Source: DATFVJ01 sp963851085
Lineage (GTDB): Bacteria; Actinomycetota; Actinomycetes; Streptosporangiales; Streptosporangiaceae
Reading direction: 5' to 3'
NCBI GenBank assembly: GCA_963851085.1
Contig: CAWKNX010000022.1
Coordinates: forward strand, 1-64,000
DNA length: 64,000 bases
The position numbers were made by a program, and so were the translations under genes. Shown here piece by piece: positions 47,372-55,817 of the stretch. How positions within the stretch are numbered: position 1 is the stretch's first letter; each line of letters begins with the position of its first letter. The notes under the pieces were generated by a model. The model ran no database searches and was not told where the DNA came from. It saw only the letters and a list, made by a program, of their open reading frames with translations.

Positions 47372-48127
47372 TCAGCCGAGCCCGGTGAGCGCACCGCGCG
47401 CGGCGGCCTGCGCGCCCGCGGTGAGCATGCCGACCGGGTCGGCGCCGAACCTGCCGCCGGTGCGCGCCTCGAAGATAACGGTGACCAGGACGTTGCGGTA
47501 ACGGGTGACCACGGTGACCATATCGAGCAGAGCGCCGCGCGCGAAGTGCTGATCGGCGGAGAAGGCTTCCTGACCGAGCCCTGGCACCTGGGTCACGACC
47601 GCCTTTGGGGCCTGCGATTTCTTTGCCGGGAACTGCTTGGCTACCTTCGCCTCGACGAACGCGTCCTGCGCAGCCTGGGTGGCGCTGCCGTTACCACTCG
47701 CGAGCCCGTTCGGCTCGTACGCCTCCACCGCCAGTGCCATGAACCGGTATATCCCCGGCTGGTCCACGGACCACGAGCACTGGCTGGCCGCTTTGCCCTC
47801 CAACGGCTGCGCCGCGGCGGGCTTCGATCTGCCCGGCATGTACTGGTCGAGCACGGCACCAGGGATCACGGTGCAGGCAGCAGGCACTCGCTGGATCTCC
47901 CCGGGCATGAACGTGGTGACCAGAGCGCCGGGTTGCTGACTTGCGCTGCTCTGGCCGCCGCCCCGGATCACCGCCAGCACCACGACCAGGGCGCCGACGA
48001 CGGCCAGGCCGACGGCAGGCCAGAACCACGGCGACCGCCGGCGCCTGGCCCGGCCAGGGGTCACGCGCCTGGGCGGATGCGGAGGCAGGTCAGGGTATTC
48101 CTGGTCGGGCAGATCGCGCCCGTGCAT
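47372..48127 (-). CDS. Membrane-anchored hypothetical, DUF3558-like
   Basis: A 251-residue protein with a Pro-rich cytoplasmic start, an R-R-R-R-S before a single transmembrane helix (about 35-55) and an extracytoplasmic domain of about 190 residues. That domain has C in A-A-C-T-V-I-P and in S-Q-C-S-W-S-V, a spacing like DUF3558 proteins. The start was chosen at the ATG with GAGG upstream; an in-frame longer start lacks support. Function unknown. It lies between tsaB and tsaE in the same direction. Confidence 0.7.
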   Translation of the reverse strand: MHGRDLPDQEYPDLPPHPPRRVTPGRARRRRSPWFWPAVGLAVVGALVVVLAVIRGGGQSSASQQPGALVTTFMPGEIQRVPAACTVIPGAVLDQYMPGRSKPAAAQPLEGKAASQCSWSVDQPGIYRFMALAVEAYEPNGLASGNGSATQAAQDAFVEAKVAKQFPAKKSQAPKAVVTQVPGLGQEAFSADQHFARGALLDMVTVVTRYRNVLVTVIFEARTGGRFGADPVGMLTAGAQAAARGALTGLG

Positions 48128-48563
48128 GGGAACTGACCTCGGGGAAGGGGGTCCCTGATAGGTCACGGCACGCCTCCGGGGGAATGGGGGATCCACCGTG
48201 CGCGACAGTGCGGGAACGGACGGCAAGGCGGGAACTGACCAGGACTATAGAGCCTCGGCGCGCACGGTTTCGACCCGCACGCCCAGATCGGGCCCACTGG
48301 ATCGGCCCGGCCTGGGCCGGCGCGCGCTCGGCAGGTGAACTCCGCACCGGCCGCCACCGGCGGTGGGAGGCCGTCAGGTGCAACCGCTGCGGCTCGATGG
48401 GCACATCTTCGCAGGTTGGTGAGCAGCACCAGGGGAAATTCCGGGACAAGTCGGCGACCGTGTCCATCGTGTCGGTGTCCGCGCGCGGGACCCGCCGCGC
48501 TTCGGGCCCCGAGCGCGGCGGGCGGGCGCACCGAAGCTGATTCTGGGACCGGGGCGGTCGGCG
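48128..48563. other. Gap between tsaE and the DUF3558-like gene
   Basis: No gene seen; GC-rich, no notable repeats. Open frames in this stretch are short and unsupported. It probably holds the leftward promoter of the DUF3558-like gene. Confidence 0.3.
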
Positions 48564-49025
48564 TCAGCAGTGTTCCCACCGCGCACCCGAGCCGGTCAGC
48601 CGCACGGTGCGGCTCTCGTCATCCAGCGCCGCGCCGGCAGGCCGCCCGATCGTGACCTCCAACCGGTCCTCGGTGAGCCGCTCCACCAGACCCTCGCCCC
48701 ACTCCACCACGGTCACCGCACGATCAAGATCGGTATCCAGATCGAGATCATCCACCTCGGCAGCGTTGCCGAGACGATAGGCGTCCACGTGTACCAGCGC
48801 GGGTCCGCCGGCGAGCGACGGATGGACGCGCGCGATGACGAACGTCGGCGACGTGACCGGACCCCGGACACCGAGCCCGTCGCCGATGCCCTGGGTAAGG
48901 GTTGTCTTTCCGGCCCCCAAGGGTCCGGTCAGCACCACGAGGTCCCCGCCGCGGAGGTGGCCGGCCAGGCCGCGTCCGAGCGCACGCATCTCGGCGGCCG
49001 TCCGCACGACAGTCTCGTTGATCAT
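48564..49025 (-). CDS. tsaE: tRNA threonylcarbamoyladenosine synthesis ATPase TsaE
   Basis: About 153 residues with the P-loop G-P-L-G-A-G-K-T-T-L, then S-P-T-F-V-I-A-R, H-V-D-A-Y-R-L and V-V-E-W-G-E-G, all standard in TsaE, which energises the TsaB-TsaD complex. I chose the ATG at M-I-N-E-T-V. The frame extends 19 codons further, but the family alignment supports the shorter form. Confidence 0.95.
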   Translation of the reverse strand: MINETVVRTAAEMRALGRGLAGHLRGGDLVVLTGPLGAGKTTLTQGIGDGLGVRGPVTSPTFVIARVHPSLAGGPALVHVDAYRLGNAAEVDDLDLDTDLDRAVTVVEWGEGLVERLTEDRLEVTIGRPAGAALDDESRTVRLTGSGARWEHC

Positions 49026-49122
49026 TTCCGATACATTCTTCCCTGCTGTTCGCCTGCCGGCGGCCGATCGGGCCGGCCCCACCGGCGCGACTCAGCGTTC
49101 GAGCCCCGTACCTCGTAGCCAT

Positions 49123-49179
49123 TTCATGATCGCGGTAAGTTCTCCGCGAATACCGCGGCAAATTTACCGCGATCATGAA
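49123..49179. repeat. Dispersed palindromic repeat, family A, copy 2
   Basis: 16-bp perfect arms TTCATGATCGCGGTAA and TTACCGCGATCATGAA enclose a 25-bp spacer that itself contains CCGCG. Arms, GCGGCAAA and flank match the copy at 4349-4401. It sits in the gap between tsaE and the hydrolase. Confidence 0.85.
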
Positions 49180-49207
49180 GGGCAGACGGATCCAAGAGCC
49201 ACCCCGC

Positions 49208-49307
49208 GCAAGCTGAGCGGGTGAGCTGAGCGCAAGCTGAGCGGGTGAGCTGAGCGCGAGCTGAGCGGGTGAGCTGAGCGGGTGAGCTGAGCGCGAGCTG
49301 AGCGCGC
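49208..49307. repeat. Minisatellite of GAGCTGAGCG units
   Basis: About ten 10-bp units of the form (G)AGCTGAGCGSGT, alternating between AAGCTGAGCGG, GTGAGCTGAGC and CGAGCTGAGC variants. It is non-coding and ends 15 bases before the stop of the hydrolase gene. Confidence 0.85.
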
Positions 49308-49321
49308 CAGTGACATGGCCG

Positions 49322-50416
49322 TCACGCGGAGCGTGCTCGCCGTCGGCCCATGGTGGCGCCCGCGCGATCGATCAGCTCCTGGAGCTCGGCGGTGACGAAC
49401 TCCGGGCGCTCCAGCATTATCAGATGCCCGGCACCCTCATCCACGACCAGCTCGGCGGCAGGAATCTCCCTCGCCATCTCCCTGGCCAGTGATTTCGGCG
49501 TGAGCCGGTCCCTGCCGCCGGAGATGATCAGCGTGGGTACCTTACCGAGGATGGGCAGGCTGGCCATCTTGTCGTGTTCGATCAGCGCCTCGAAGAACTG
49601 TGACACCACCTCGACGGGCGTGGCCCTGATCATCTGCTCAACGAAATCGGTAATCGCCGGACTCGTGTTCGGGTCGCCGAACGCGATGAACCTGGTAAGG
49701 AGGAACGCCAGGTCACCCCCGGCTTGGCGGGCACGCTCCACGAAGGCCGCCCGCCGCCTCTTCGCCGCACCCCGTATCACGCCGGGCGCAGCGCGGCGCA
49801 CCACCGTGCCGAACGGCGCCGGAAGCCCGAGCGTCACCTCAGCCAGCCCGCCAGCCGACGTGGAGATGAGCGCCACGCCCGTGACCTGGCGGCCGAACAT
49901 CTCCGGATGCTGCTGCGCCAATGCCATGATCGTCATGCCGCCCATGGAGTGGCCGACGAGAACGACCGGCGTCTTGCGCGGCGCGACCGCGCGGATCACG
50001 GCATACAGATCGCGGCCGAGCTGGTCGATGTTCTCGCGGCCTGGATCCGACCGCCCGGACCTGCCGTGGCTGCGCTGGTCCCAGAACACGAGCCGGTAGG
50101 GGCTTGCCTGGCCACCGAGGTCGCGGCGCTGGTAGTGCCAGCAGTCCTGGTTGAGGGTGTATCCGTGGCAGAAGATGACCGTGACCGGCGCCTTTTTCTG
50201 CCCGTCGATCTCGGTGTACAGCGGAACCCCGTCGTCGGCGCGCACGGTCAGCTCACGTCCGCGCAGCTGGCCGAGCGGCTCGCCAGCCGCCGGGTCCGGG
50301 CGCAGCCACACCCTGCCGACCGCAATCTTCTCCGCCGCCACCGCCGCACCCACCGCAGCCGCGACCGCACCAGCGGCGATGCCGGTGACCTCGGTGAACC
50401 GTCGCCACCGCGCCAT
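49322..50416 (-). CDS. Alpha/beta-hydrolase
   Basis: The 364-residue protein has a hydrophobic start followed by the alpha/beta-hydrolase core: F-C-H-G-Y-T, nucleophile elbow G-H-S-M-G-G, acid S-G-G-R-D-R-L and the catalytic His in G-A-G-H-L-I. A single N-terminal helix may anchor it to the membrane. It lies between alr and tsaE, as in many actinomycetes, but its substrate is unknown. The ATG was set by AGGAGG eight bases away. Confidence 0.88.
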   Translation of the reverse strand: MARWRRFTEVTGIAAGAVAAAVGAAVAAEKIAVGRVWLRPDPAAGEPLGQLRGRELTVRADDGVPLYTEIDGQKKAPVTVIFCHGYTLNQDCWHYQRRDLGGQASPYRLVFWDQRSHGRSGRSDPGRENIDQLGRDLYAVIRAVAPRKTPVVLVGHSMGGMTIMALAQQHPEMFGRQVTGVALISTSAGGLAEVTLGLPAPFGTVVRRAAPGVIRGAAKRRRAAFVERARQAGGDLAFLLTRFIAFGDPNTSPAITDFVEQMIRATPVEVVSQFFEALIEHDKMASLPILGKVPTLIISGGRDRLTPKSLAREMAREIPAAELVVDEGAGHLIMLERPEFVTAELQELIDRAGATMGRRRARSA

Positions 50417-50459
50417 GGGCACACCCTCCTACGTGTCACGCGAGGGTAACCTACGTTAC

Positions 50460-51572
50460 TCAACAGTAAACGCGCGCGACGCGGTTTCCGATGCCTGTGA
50501 CGATCTCGTAAGAGATCGTGCCGAGCGTGTCAGCCCACTCCTGCGCGGTCGGCTCGCCGTCGTCGCCCGGGCCGAACAGGATGACCTCGTCTCCGGCCAT
50601 CGCGGGTTCGGGTCCGAAGTCGACCACGAACTGATCCATGCACACGGTGCCCGCTATCGCCCAGCGCCGTCCCCGGGCGTGCACGAGAGCCCGGCCCATC
50701 GCGGTCCTCGGCACGCCATCCGCGTAACCGATCGGCAGTAGGCCGAGTGTCCCCTCCGCCGCGGTCAGGTACCTGTGCCCGTAGGAAACCCCGGTACCCG
50801 CCGGCATCCGCTTGACCTGAGCCAGCCTGGTTCGCAGCGTCATCGCGGGCCGGAACTCAGGCGGCGCGCCGCCTGGCAGGGTCGAGAGCCCGTAAACGGC
50901 ACCGCCCGGCCTGACCAGGTCGAACCTTGCTTCTGGGAGGGTCAGCGCGGCAGCCGTATTGGCAATGTGGCGTACTTCGGGCCGGGCCCCCGCCATCTGC
51001 GCGCGCGCAAGGGCCCACGCGAACGCATCGAGCTGGCGCCCGACCGACGGATCCCCAGGCAGGTCGGCGGAAGCGAAGTGAGACCAGAGCCCGGTGATCT
51101 CAAGATCACCGGCGGCCTGCCCGGCCAGGGCCGCGTCCAGCACAGCGGGCCACTCGCCGGGAGTGGCGCCGCCGCGGGACAGGCCGGTATCCGCCTTGAG
51201 ATGCAGCCGCGCGGGCCGGCCGGCCAGCGCGGCAGCCCGGGCGATCTCGGCCACCACGCCGATGCTCCCAGCGGACACGTCGACGCCGGCCCTGATGGCC
51301 GCCTCGTAGGGCTCGCCAGGGACGGCCATCATGCACAGCACCCGCGCGGTGATTCCCGCGGCCCGCAGGCGCAGCGCCTCGGCGACCTGGACCACGCCGA
51401 GCCAGTCCGCGCCTGCCTCGAGCGCTGCCACGGCGCACGGCACCATGCCGTGCCCGTAGGCGTCGGCCTTGACCACCGCCATCACCTGGGCGCCCGCGGC
51501 CTTTTCCCGAAGCAGCGCGACATTGTGCCTGACCGCGGCAAGATCGACGACTGCCCAGGCCGGAGTTTCCAT
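50460..51572 (-). CDS. alr: Alanine racemase
   Basis: The 370-residue PLP enzyme makes D-alanine for peptidoglycan. The PLP lysine is in V-V-K-A-D-A-Y-G-H-G; the second catalytic residue, Tyr, is in G-V-S-Y-G-H-R-Y; G-Y-A-D-G-V-P and C-M-D-Q-F-V-V-D are also present. Intact and normal length. Confidence 0.97.
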   Translation of the reverse strand: METPAWAVVDLAAVRHNVALLREKAAGAQVMAVVKADAYGHGMVPCAVAALEAGADWLGVVQVAEALRLRAAGITARVLCMMAVPGEPYEAAIRAGVDVSAGSIGVVAEIARAAALAGRPARLHLKADTGLSRGGATPGEWPAVLDAALAGQAAGDLEITGLWSHFASADLPGDPSVGRQLDAFAWALARAQMAGARPEVRHIANTAAALTLPEARFDLVRPGGAVYGLSTLPGGAPPEFRPAMTLRTRLAQVKRMPAGTGVSYGHRYLTAAEGTLGLLPIGYADGVPRTAMGRALVHARGRRWAIAGTVCMDQFVVDFGPEPAMAGDEVILFGPGDDGEPTAQEWADTLGTISYEIVTGIGNRVARVYC

Positions 51573-51611
51573 CGTGCCCCAGTCTGCCAGCCGCGCGCGC
51601 CGCCCCGCCGG

Positions 51612-53207
51612 CTAGCCGCCCAGCCTGGCCAGCAGCGCGGCACCGTCCGGCACACCGAGGCCGGTGCACGCGTCCCATCCGGGCCCGGCCGCGTAAGCGC
51701 CGTTGTTGCCGCTGGTGATGTCGCGGAAGCCGGCCGCCGTGGCACCGGGAGAGACGCCCGCGTAGATCAGCGGCTGCAGCAGGCCGAAACGCTTGCCCGC
51801 CCCCTGCGCCAGCCTGCACACGAGCGCCGCCCACAGCGGTGCGACGGCGCTCGTGCCGCCGACCACGATCTGCTGGCCGTCCACGAGCACCTGGTATCCC
51901 GTCGCCGGGTCCGCGTCACCGGCGACGTCGGGGACGCCGCGGCCCGTGGCACCGCCGCCCGCGCGGGCTGGCACGCCCGCACCCGCCTGCCAGGCCGGCT
52001 GGCCGAAGGTGTCGCTGACCCCACCGCCTGTCGCGCCTCGCCCCTGGCCGTCGTTCCACACCGTTTCCGAGCTCACGGTGCCTGCGGCCGGGTCGGCCAC
52101 CAGACGTGTCCCACCGCAGGCCAGCGCGTGCGGGCTGGAGGCAGGAAAATCGGTGTGGCTCTGCCCGTCCTGCTGTCCGTCGCTGCTGCCGTTGTCGCCC
52201 GCGGCCACGCAGACCGTCACCCCGAGCGCCGCCGCGTCGGCGAAGGCCTGACCAAGCGCGGTGCGCGCCTGAGGCGTCCAGGAATCCTCTGACTGACCCC
52301 AGCTGATGCTCACCGCGGTGGGTGTCTGGCTGGCGTGCACGGCGGTGGACACGGCGTCGACGAAGCCCTGGTCGCTGTTGGGCGCGAAGTACACGACCTG
52401 CGCGGCCCCCGGGGCGAGCGCCCCCGCCACCTCGATATCGAGCAGGACCTCTCCGTCCGCTCCGCTCGGATCCTGCCCGGGCGTGTTGACCGCCCCGTCC
52501 ACCCCGACCGCGGTCACCGACGGCGCGGTGATCCCGAGATTGGCGAAGTAGGTGGTCAGTTCGTCGGCGGAAAAGCCGCCCCCGAGCTCGATGATCGCCA
52601 GGGTCTGACCGCTGCCGTCCGTGCCCGAGGGAAACTGGTACGAAGCGCCGACCTGCGGCGGGGTGTAGGACTGCGGGCGAGCCGTCTCATCGGTCAGTTG
52701 CGCCAACCGGATCTGCGGGCGAGCCTGCGGCCTGTCGTCGAGCCCGAGCACCGCGGTGACGGCGCCGTCAAGCTCCGTGGGCACCCGGAGGCCGCCCACA
52801 CGGTAGCGGTGGACGGCGCTCGCCGTGCGAGCTCCAGTGGGGTGGCTGCTGCTCACCCGGCTCAGCGACGCACCGAACACCTCGGCCATGGCCGAGACCG
52901 TCCCCGCCACTTTCACCCGCCGCGAGCTTGCGTCCGCACCCGTTACTTCTAATCCGTAGGTGGAAAGCACGTCGCGAATCCGCGCGATGTCGGCCGGGTC
53001 CGCGCCATGGCGCTCCGCGAGCTGTTCACGCGAGAGCGTGGCGGTTCCCTCGACGTATTCGCCCGGCAGCTCAGTGCGCCGGCGCGTGACCACGGTCACC
53101 TCGATCCGCTCGGACCCATCGAGCGGCTCTGCGGCCTGCGCAGTGGCCAGCGGGCGGCGCTCGCTGCCTGGCAACGGCACGAACGCGTTCACCGCGGTGT
53201 CTGACAT
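51612..53207 (-). CDS. Kumamolisin-like S53 protease
   Basis: The 531-residue protein has a prodomain (residues about 1-180, starting P-L-P-G-S-E-R-R-P) and a catalytic domain with E-V-L-L-D-I-E (catalytic Glu and Asp), A-A-G-D-N-G-S-S-D, and G-G-T-S-A-V-A-P-L-W-A-A (catalytic Ser). The Ca2+-site G-W-D-A-C-T-G-L-G is near the end. No signal peptide is evident, as in several kumamolisin relatives, so export is uncertain. ATG chosen by GGGAGGGG. The second S53 gene of the window (about 25 kb away) has a very different layout. Confidence 0.9.
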   Translation of the reverse strand: MSDTAVNAFVPLPGSERRPLATAQAAEPLDGSERIEVTVVTRRRTELPGEYVEGTATLSREQLAERHGADPADIARIRDVLSTYGLEVTGADASSRRVKVAGTVSAMAEVFGASLSRVSSSHPTGARTASAVHRYRVGGLRVPTELDGAVTAVLGLDDRPQARPQIRLAQLTDETARPQSYTPPQVGASYQFPSGTDGSGQTLAIIELGGGFSADELTTYFANLGITAPSVTAVGVDGAVNTPGQDPSGADGEVLLDIEVAGALAPGAAQVVYFAPNSDQGFVDAVSTAVHASQTPTAVSISWGQSEDSWTPQARTALGQAFADAAALGVTVCVAAGDNGSSDGQQDGQSHTDFPASSPHALACGGTRLVADPAAGTVSSETVWNDGQGRGATGGGVSDTFGQPAWQAGAGVPARAGGGATGRGVPDVAGDADPATGYQVLVDGQQIVVGGTSAVAPLWAALVCRLAQGAGKRFGLLQPLIYAGVSPGATAAGFRDITSGNNGAYAAGPGWDACTGLGVPDGAALLARLGG

Positions 53208-53278
53208 GATTGCCCCTCCCGCCCATGACGGGCTATCGCCGACCGATCCGTAACGGCTGCGCCCGGGCAGCCGCCTGG

Positions 53279-54026
53279 TCACCGTGATCGTGGCCGGGAA
53301 CGGATCTCAATGCGCCCTTTGTAGGCGAAGCCTCGCACATGGAGCACGGGAGCGTCGTGCGCCAGGTCAGTTTCCTGCTCGTCGTCTGGCATGCCCCGCG
53401 ACACTCCGAGGCCGCTCGTCACGTACGCGGACGCCGGGCGGTACGACGATCTCCACGTCCGACTTGTAGCCCACCGCGCGGATGGCGGTAATGGGTGCAG
53501 TCAGCTGGGCCGCGCGAAGATCCAGGTGGGAGCCGCCCTTGTAGGCGAAGGTCGTCAGGCGCTGTGGCACACGCCAGCGCCCGCCGCGGCGCACCGAGCC
53601 CTTGATCGCGATCGCGAACCGGCCATCGGCCGGCCAGTCAGTCGCGGGCGCGACCTGCCGCGGCTGTCCTTGCGCGGGCAGATCGGTGAGAAGCTGATCC
53701 AGATCCGCGCGGGTGCGGGCACTGAGCGCAGCGCGCATACGCTCGTCGAACTCGTCGTCGCCGAGCCTGCCCTCCGCGAAGGCCTCCTGGAGCCTGCGCA
53801 ACACGTCGTCACGCTCGCGGTCGGAGGCGCGGATGAGCGCGCCACCGCTCACGGGGCCCGCGGCGGCCGCACTTGCCTGGCTGGCCGCGACCTCCTGGCC
53901 CGCCGCGCCACCCTGGCCTGGAGCACTCGCCGCAGCGGCGCTCTCCTGGCTGGCCGCAGCTTCCTGGCTGGCCTCGGCGTCCTGGCTTGCCGCGTCGCCT
54001 CTGCTCGGTCCGAACCGCGACTCCAT
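53279..54026 (-). CDS. DUF1707 protein, frameshifted near the C-terminus
   Basis: It opens with an Ala/Gln/Ser-rich stretch of about 60 residues with S-Q-E/A-S-A-A repeats, then DUF1707 (I-R-A-S-D-R-E-R-D-D-V-L-R-R-L ... T-R-A-D-L-D-Q-L-L-T-D-L-P). A LiaF-like ending region follows: G-S-V-R-R-G-G-R-W-R-V-P, S-D-V-E-I-V-V-P-P-G-V-R-V. There one frame ends in a spurious 15-residue tail, while another continues G-L-G-V-S-R-G-M-P and L-H-V-R-G-F-A-Y-K-G-R-I-E-I. One base appears missing near 53430. Function unknown; such proteins sit in the cell envelope. Confidence 0.75.
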
Positions 54027-54444
54027 CCGGCAGCTCCCTTCCCCCGTTCACCATGAACGCAATGAACGGCCGCTAAACGAGCACGGTGAACACCTCAGAG
54101 CCAATCGAGACACATCTTAACTTGGGCGGGCGCCGCCCGTCTTCCGCCATCGATGCGCCACACTCACCGCGAAGCCCGCTCACTACGGGCGAGCCGCGCC
54201 GCCGCGGTCATGGGCGGGCTGACCAAGTCCTGGCCACGCACGCGCGGGGCTGGCACCAAGGCAGGATTCGCCTATGGCCCGCCGCATGGCGGGATCTCAC
54301 GCTCGCTTCCAGCTGCCGCGAGTCCCCTGGCCAACAGAAGCCAGCAGCCCGCACCGAGGCATCAGCCGATCATCCTGCGACGTGCGCTGTGCGACCGTGC
54401 TCCGCCTTGAACTCGATGTCCTTCGGCACGATGAATGATCAAGG
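54027..54444. other. Gap between DUF1707 and amidase genes
   Basis: No gene seen. A small hairpin, CCCGCC-GCAT-GGCGGG (54278-54293), lies in the middle. The plus-strand open frame here has no family match or ribosome site. Confidence 0.3.
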
Positions 54445-55158
54445 TCAGGGGATGATGAGTTTCATGCCTGGCTTGATGAGGGCGGGGTTTGGACCGATGA
54501 TATCGATATTCGCGTTGTAGATCTCGGGCCATTTCGTACCATCGCCCAGAAATTTGCTCGCAATCGAGAAGAGGGTGTCGCCCGGCTCGACGACGTATGT
54601 TCTCGGAGCTCCCACGGCTTGGTGGGGATGGCCAGCGGCCCAGAGGCGCTTCGGGTCGATCAGCCCCGGGTCCGTGTGGTCGTTGTCAGGGGTCGTCGCG
54701 TGGGTGAAGTGCCCAGCATGCTGCCAGGTCTGGCGGTCACGGTTCCCCGCGACGCCGGAAGGAAATACATCCGGGATGCCAAACGATCGTAGCCAGTCCA
54801 TGATCTCGTCGAGTCCCTTGCATGGACCGCGTGTAAATGGATTCTTCGCAAACCCGACGGTCTCGATCTGTATGCACGGATTACCAAACGTGTTTGTCGG
54901 GAAGCCGAACTCCTGGAGCCCCCGGCCGTAACGGTTGGCGGGGATAGCTTGCACGATACGTCCGGAGACAGGATTCCAGACCAGGTGAACAGAAAAGTTC
55001 TTCCGGTCCAGGTATGCGGCGATCGTCGCCGCGAAGGTGTCGGCTGGGTCGTTCTCGGTGGAGTGCCACACGACCCGGGGTACGTGGGCGCCAGCAACCC
55101 CGCCGCCATCCTGTTGAGCCAGCCGGCGTCTTGCTCCAGGCATGAACTGGTCCGGCAT
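54445..55158 (-). CDS. N-acetylmuramoyl-L-alanine amidase with LysM domain
   Basis: The 237-residue product has an amidase_2 fold: H-S-T-E-N-D-P near residue 32 (zinc His), H-L-V-W-N-P, I-Q-I-E-T-V-G and H-T-D-P-G (zinc His and active region). A C-terminal LysM (residues about 187-237) reads T-Y-V-V-E-P-G-D-T-L-F-S-I-A and ends P-G-M-K-L-I-I-P. It should cleave peptidoglycan and bind glycan. No signal peptide is seen, so it may be released by lysis or a dedicated export route, as for phage endolysins. Three bases separate it from the small acidic ORF. Confidence 0.88.
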   Translation of the reverse strand: MPDQFMPGARRRLAQQDGGGVAGAHVPRVVWHSTENDPADTFAATIAAYLDRKNFSVHLVWNPVSGRIVQAIPANRYGRGLQEFGFPTNTFGNPCIQIETVGFAKNPFTRGPCKGLDEIMDWLRSFGIPDVFPSGVAGNRDRQTWQHAGHFTHATTPDNDHTDPGLIDPKRLWAAGHPHQAVGAPRTYVVEPGDTLFSIASKFLGDGTKWPEIYNANIDIIGPNPALIKPGMKLIIP

Positions 55159-55161
55159 CGC

Positions 55162-55293
55162 TCAGCCCTCCGGTCCCTCGGGCGCGGGAATCTCGTCCGG
55201 TCCCTCGGGCGCGGGAATCTCGTCCGGCGTGAGATCACTGTCTTCGATTTCGAGCCTGTCCCCATGGCCAGGCATGAAGGTCGGTTCTGTCAT
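55162..55293 (-). CDS. Small acidic protein with D-E-I-P-A-P-E-G-P repeat
   Basis: The 43-residue product starts M-T-E-P-T-F-M-P-G-H-G-D-R-L and ends with two copies of D-E-I-P-A-P-E-G-P. It has a strong GGAGGGG ribosome site and its stop is three bases before the amidase start, so it is almost surely co-translated with it. No relatives are known to me. It could be a regulator or holder of the amidase, or a leader of the transcript. Confidence 0.6.
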   Translation of the reverse strand: MTEPTFMPGHGDRLEIEDSDLTPDEIPAPEGPDEIPAPEGPEG

Positions 55294-55817
55294 GCTTCCC
55301 CTCCAGTAAAGCCCCAGAGCCTGCCAACTGAGCCTGATGACAGAGTGGGACGGGCATCGCTGTCGGCGCCCGGCCCGCAATGTGGCAGCACCAGTTGCCC
55401 CGGCTGCTGTTCATCCCGGCGATCTCGTGGATGGACCGCCCGATGACGAATGTGACATCCGGTCCCGGCCCGCCAACCCGGCCGCCGCCGGCAGGTTGAC
55501 GTACATCGATACGACGTCAGAGCACTCCCCTGGCCAGCCGTCTTCAGCACGCCAGCGCGAGAACACGCGACCCGCCCAGGTCATCGTCACACCCCAGATG
55601 ACCTGATCCATGCGTGATCGACATGTTCTTTAGTCCCCCCGGCTGCTCCAACCCGGGGGTACGCCCTGGTAAACCACCTCCCGCCTACAGCATCTGGTCG
55701 ACCACTCACAGGACGCTCGAAGGCGCTCACATTTCACTCGAACCGCACGTCGAACGCGGTGTGTCCGGCATGGGGCTTGCGTGCTAGCGTGCTCATCGGG
55801 ACCGCGGGGGAGGGGGC
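55294..55817. other. Gap upstream of amidase operon and of the SARP-fusion gene
   Basis: No supported gene. It is the divergent promoter region of both units. A minus-strand open frame at 55411-55611 and its possible continuation in another frame would give a protein with V-S-M-Y-V-N-L-P-A-A-A-G-L-A-G. No ribosome site is evident, so it is left uncalled. Confidence 0.35.

Noticed and set aside
54153..54410. Plus-strand open frame with an R-rich start
   Set aside because: No ribosome site, no homology recognised, and composition typical of GC-rich non-coding DNA.
55411..55611. Minus-strand open frame starting M-D-Q-V-I-W-G-V-T
   Set aside because: It has no ribosome site and no family match. 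It lies in the divergent promoter region and would need a frame change to continue sensibly.
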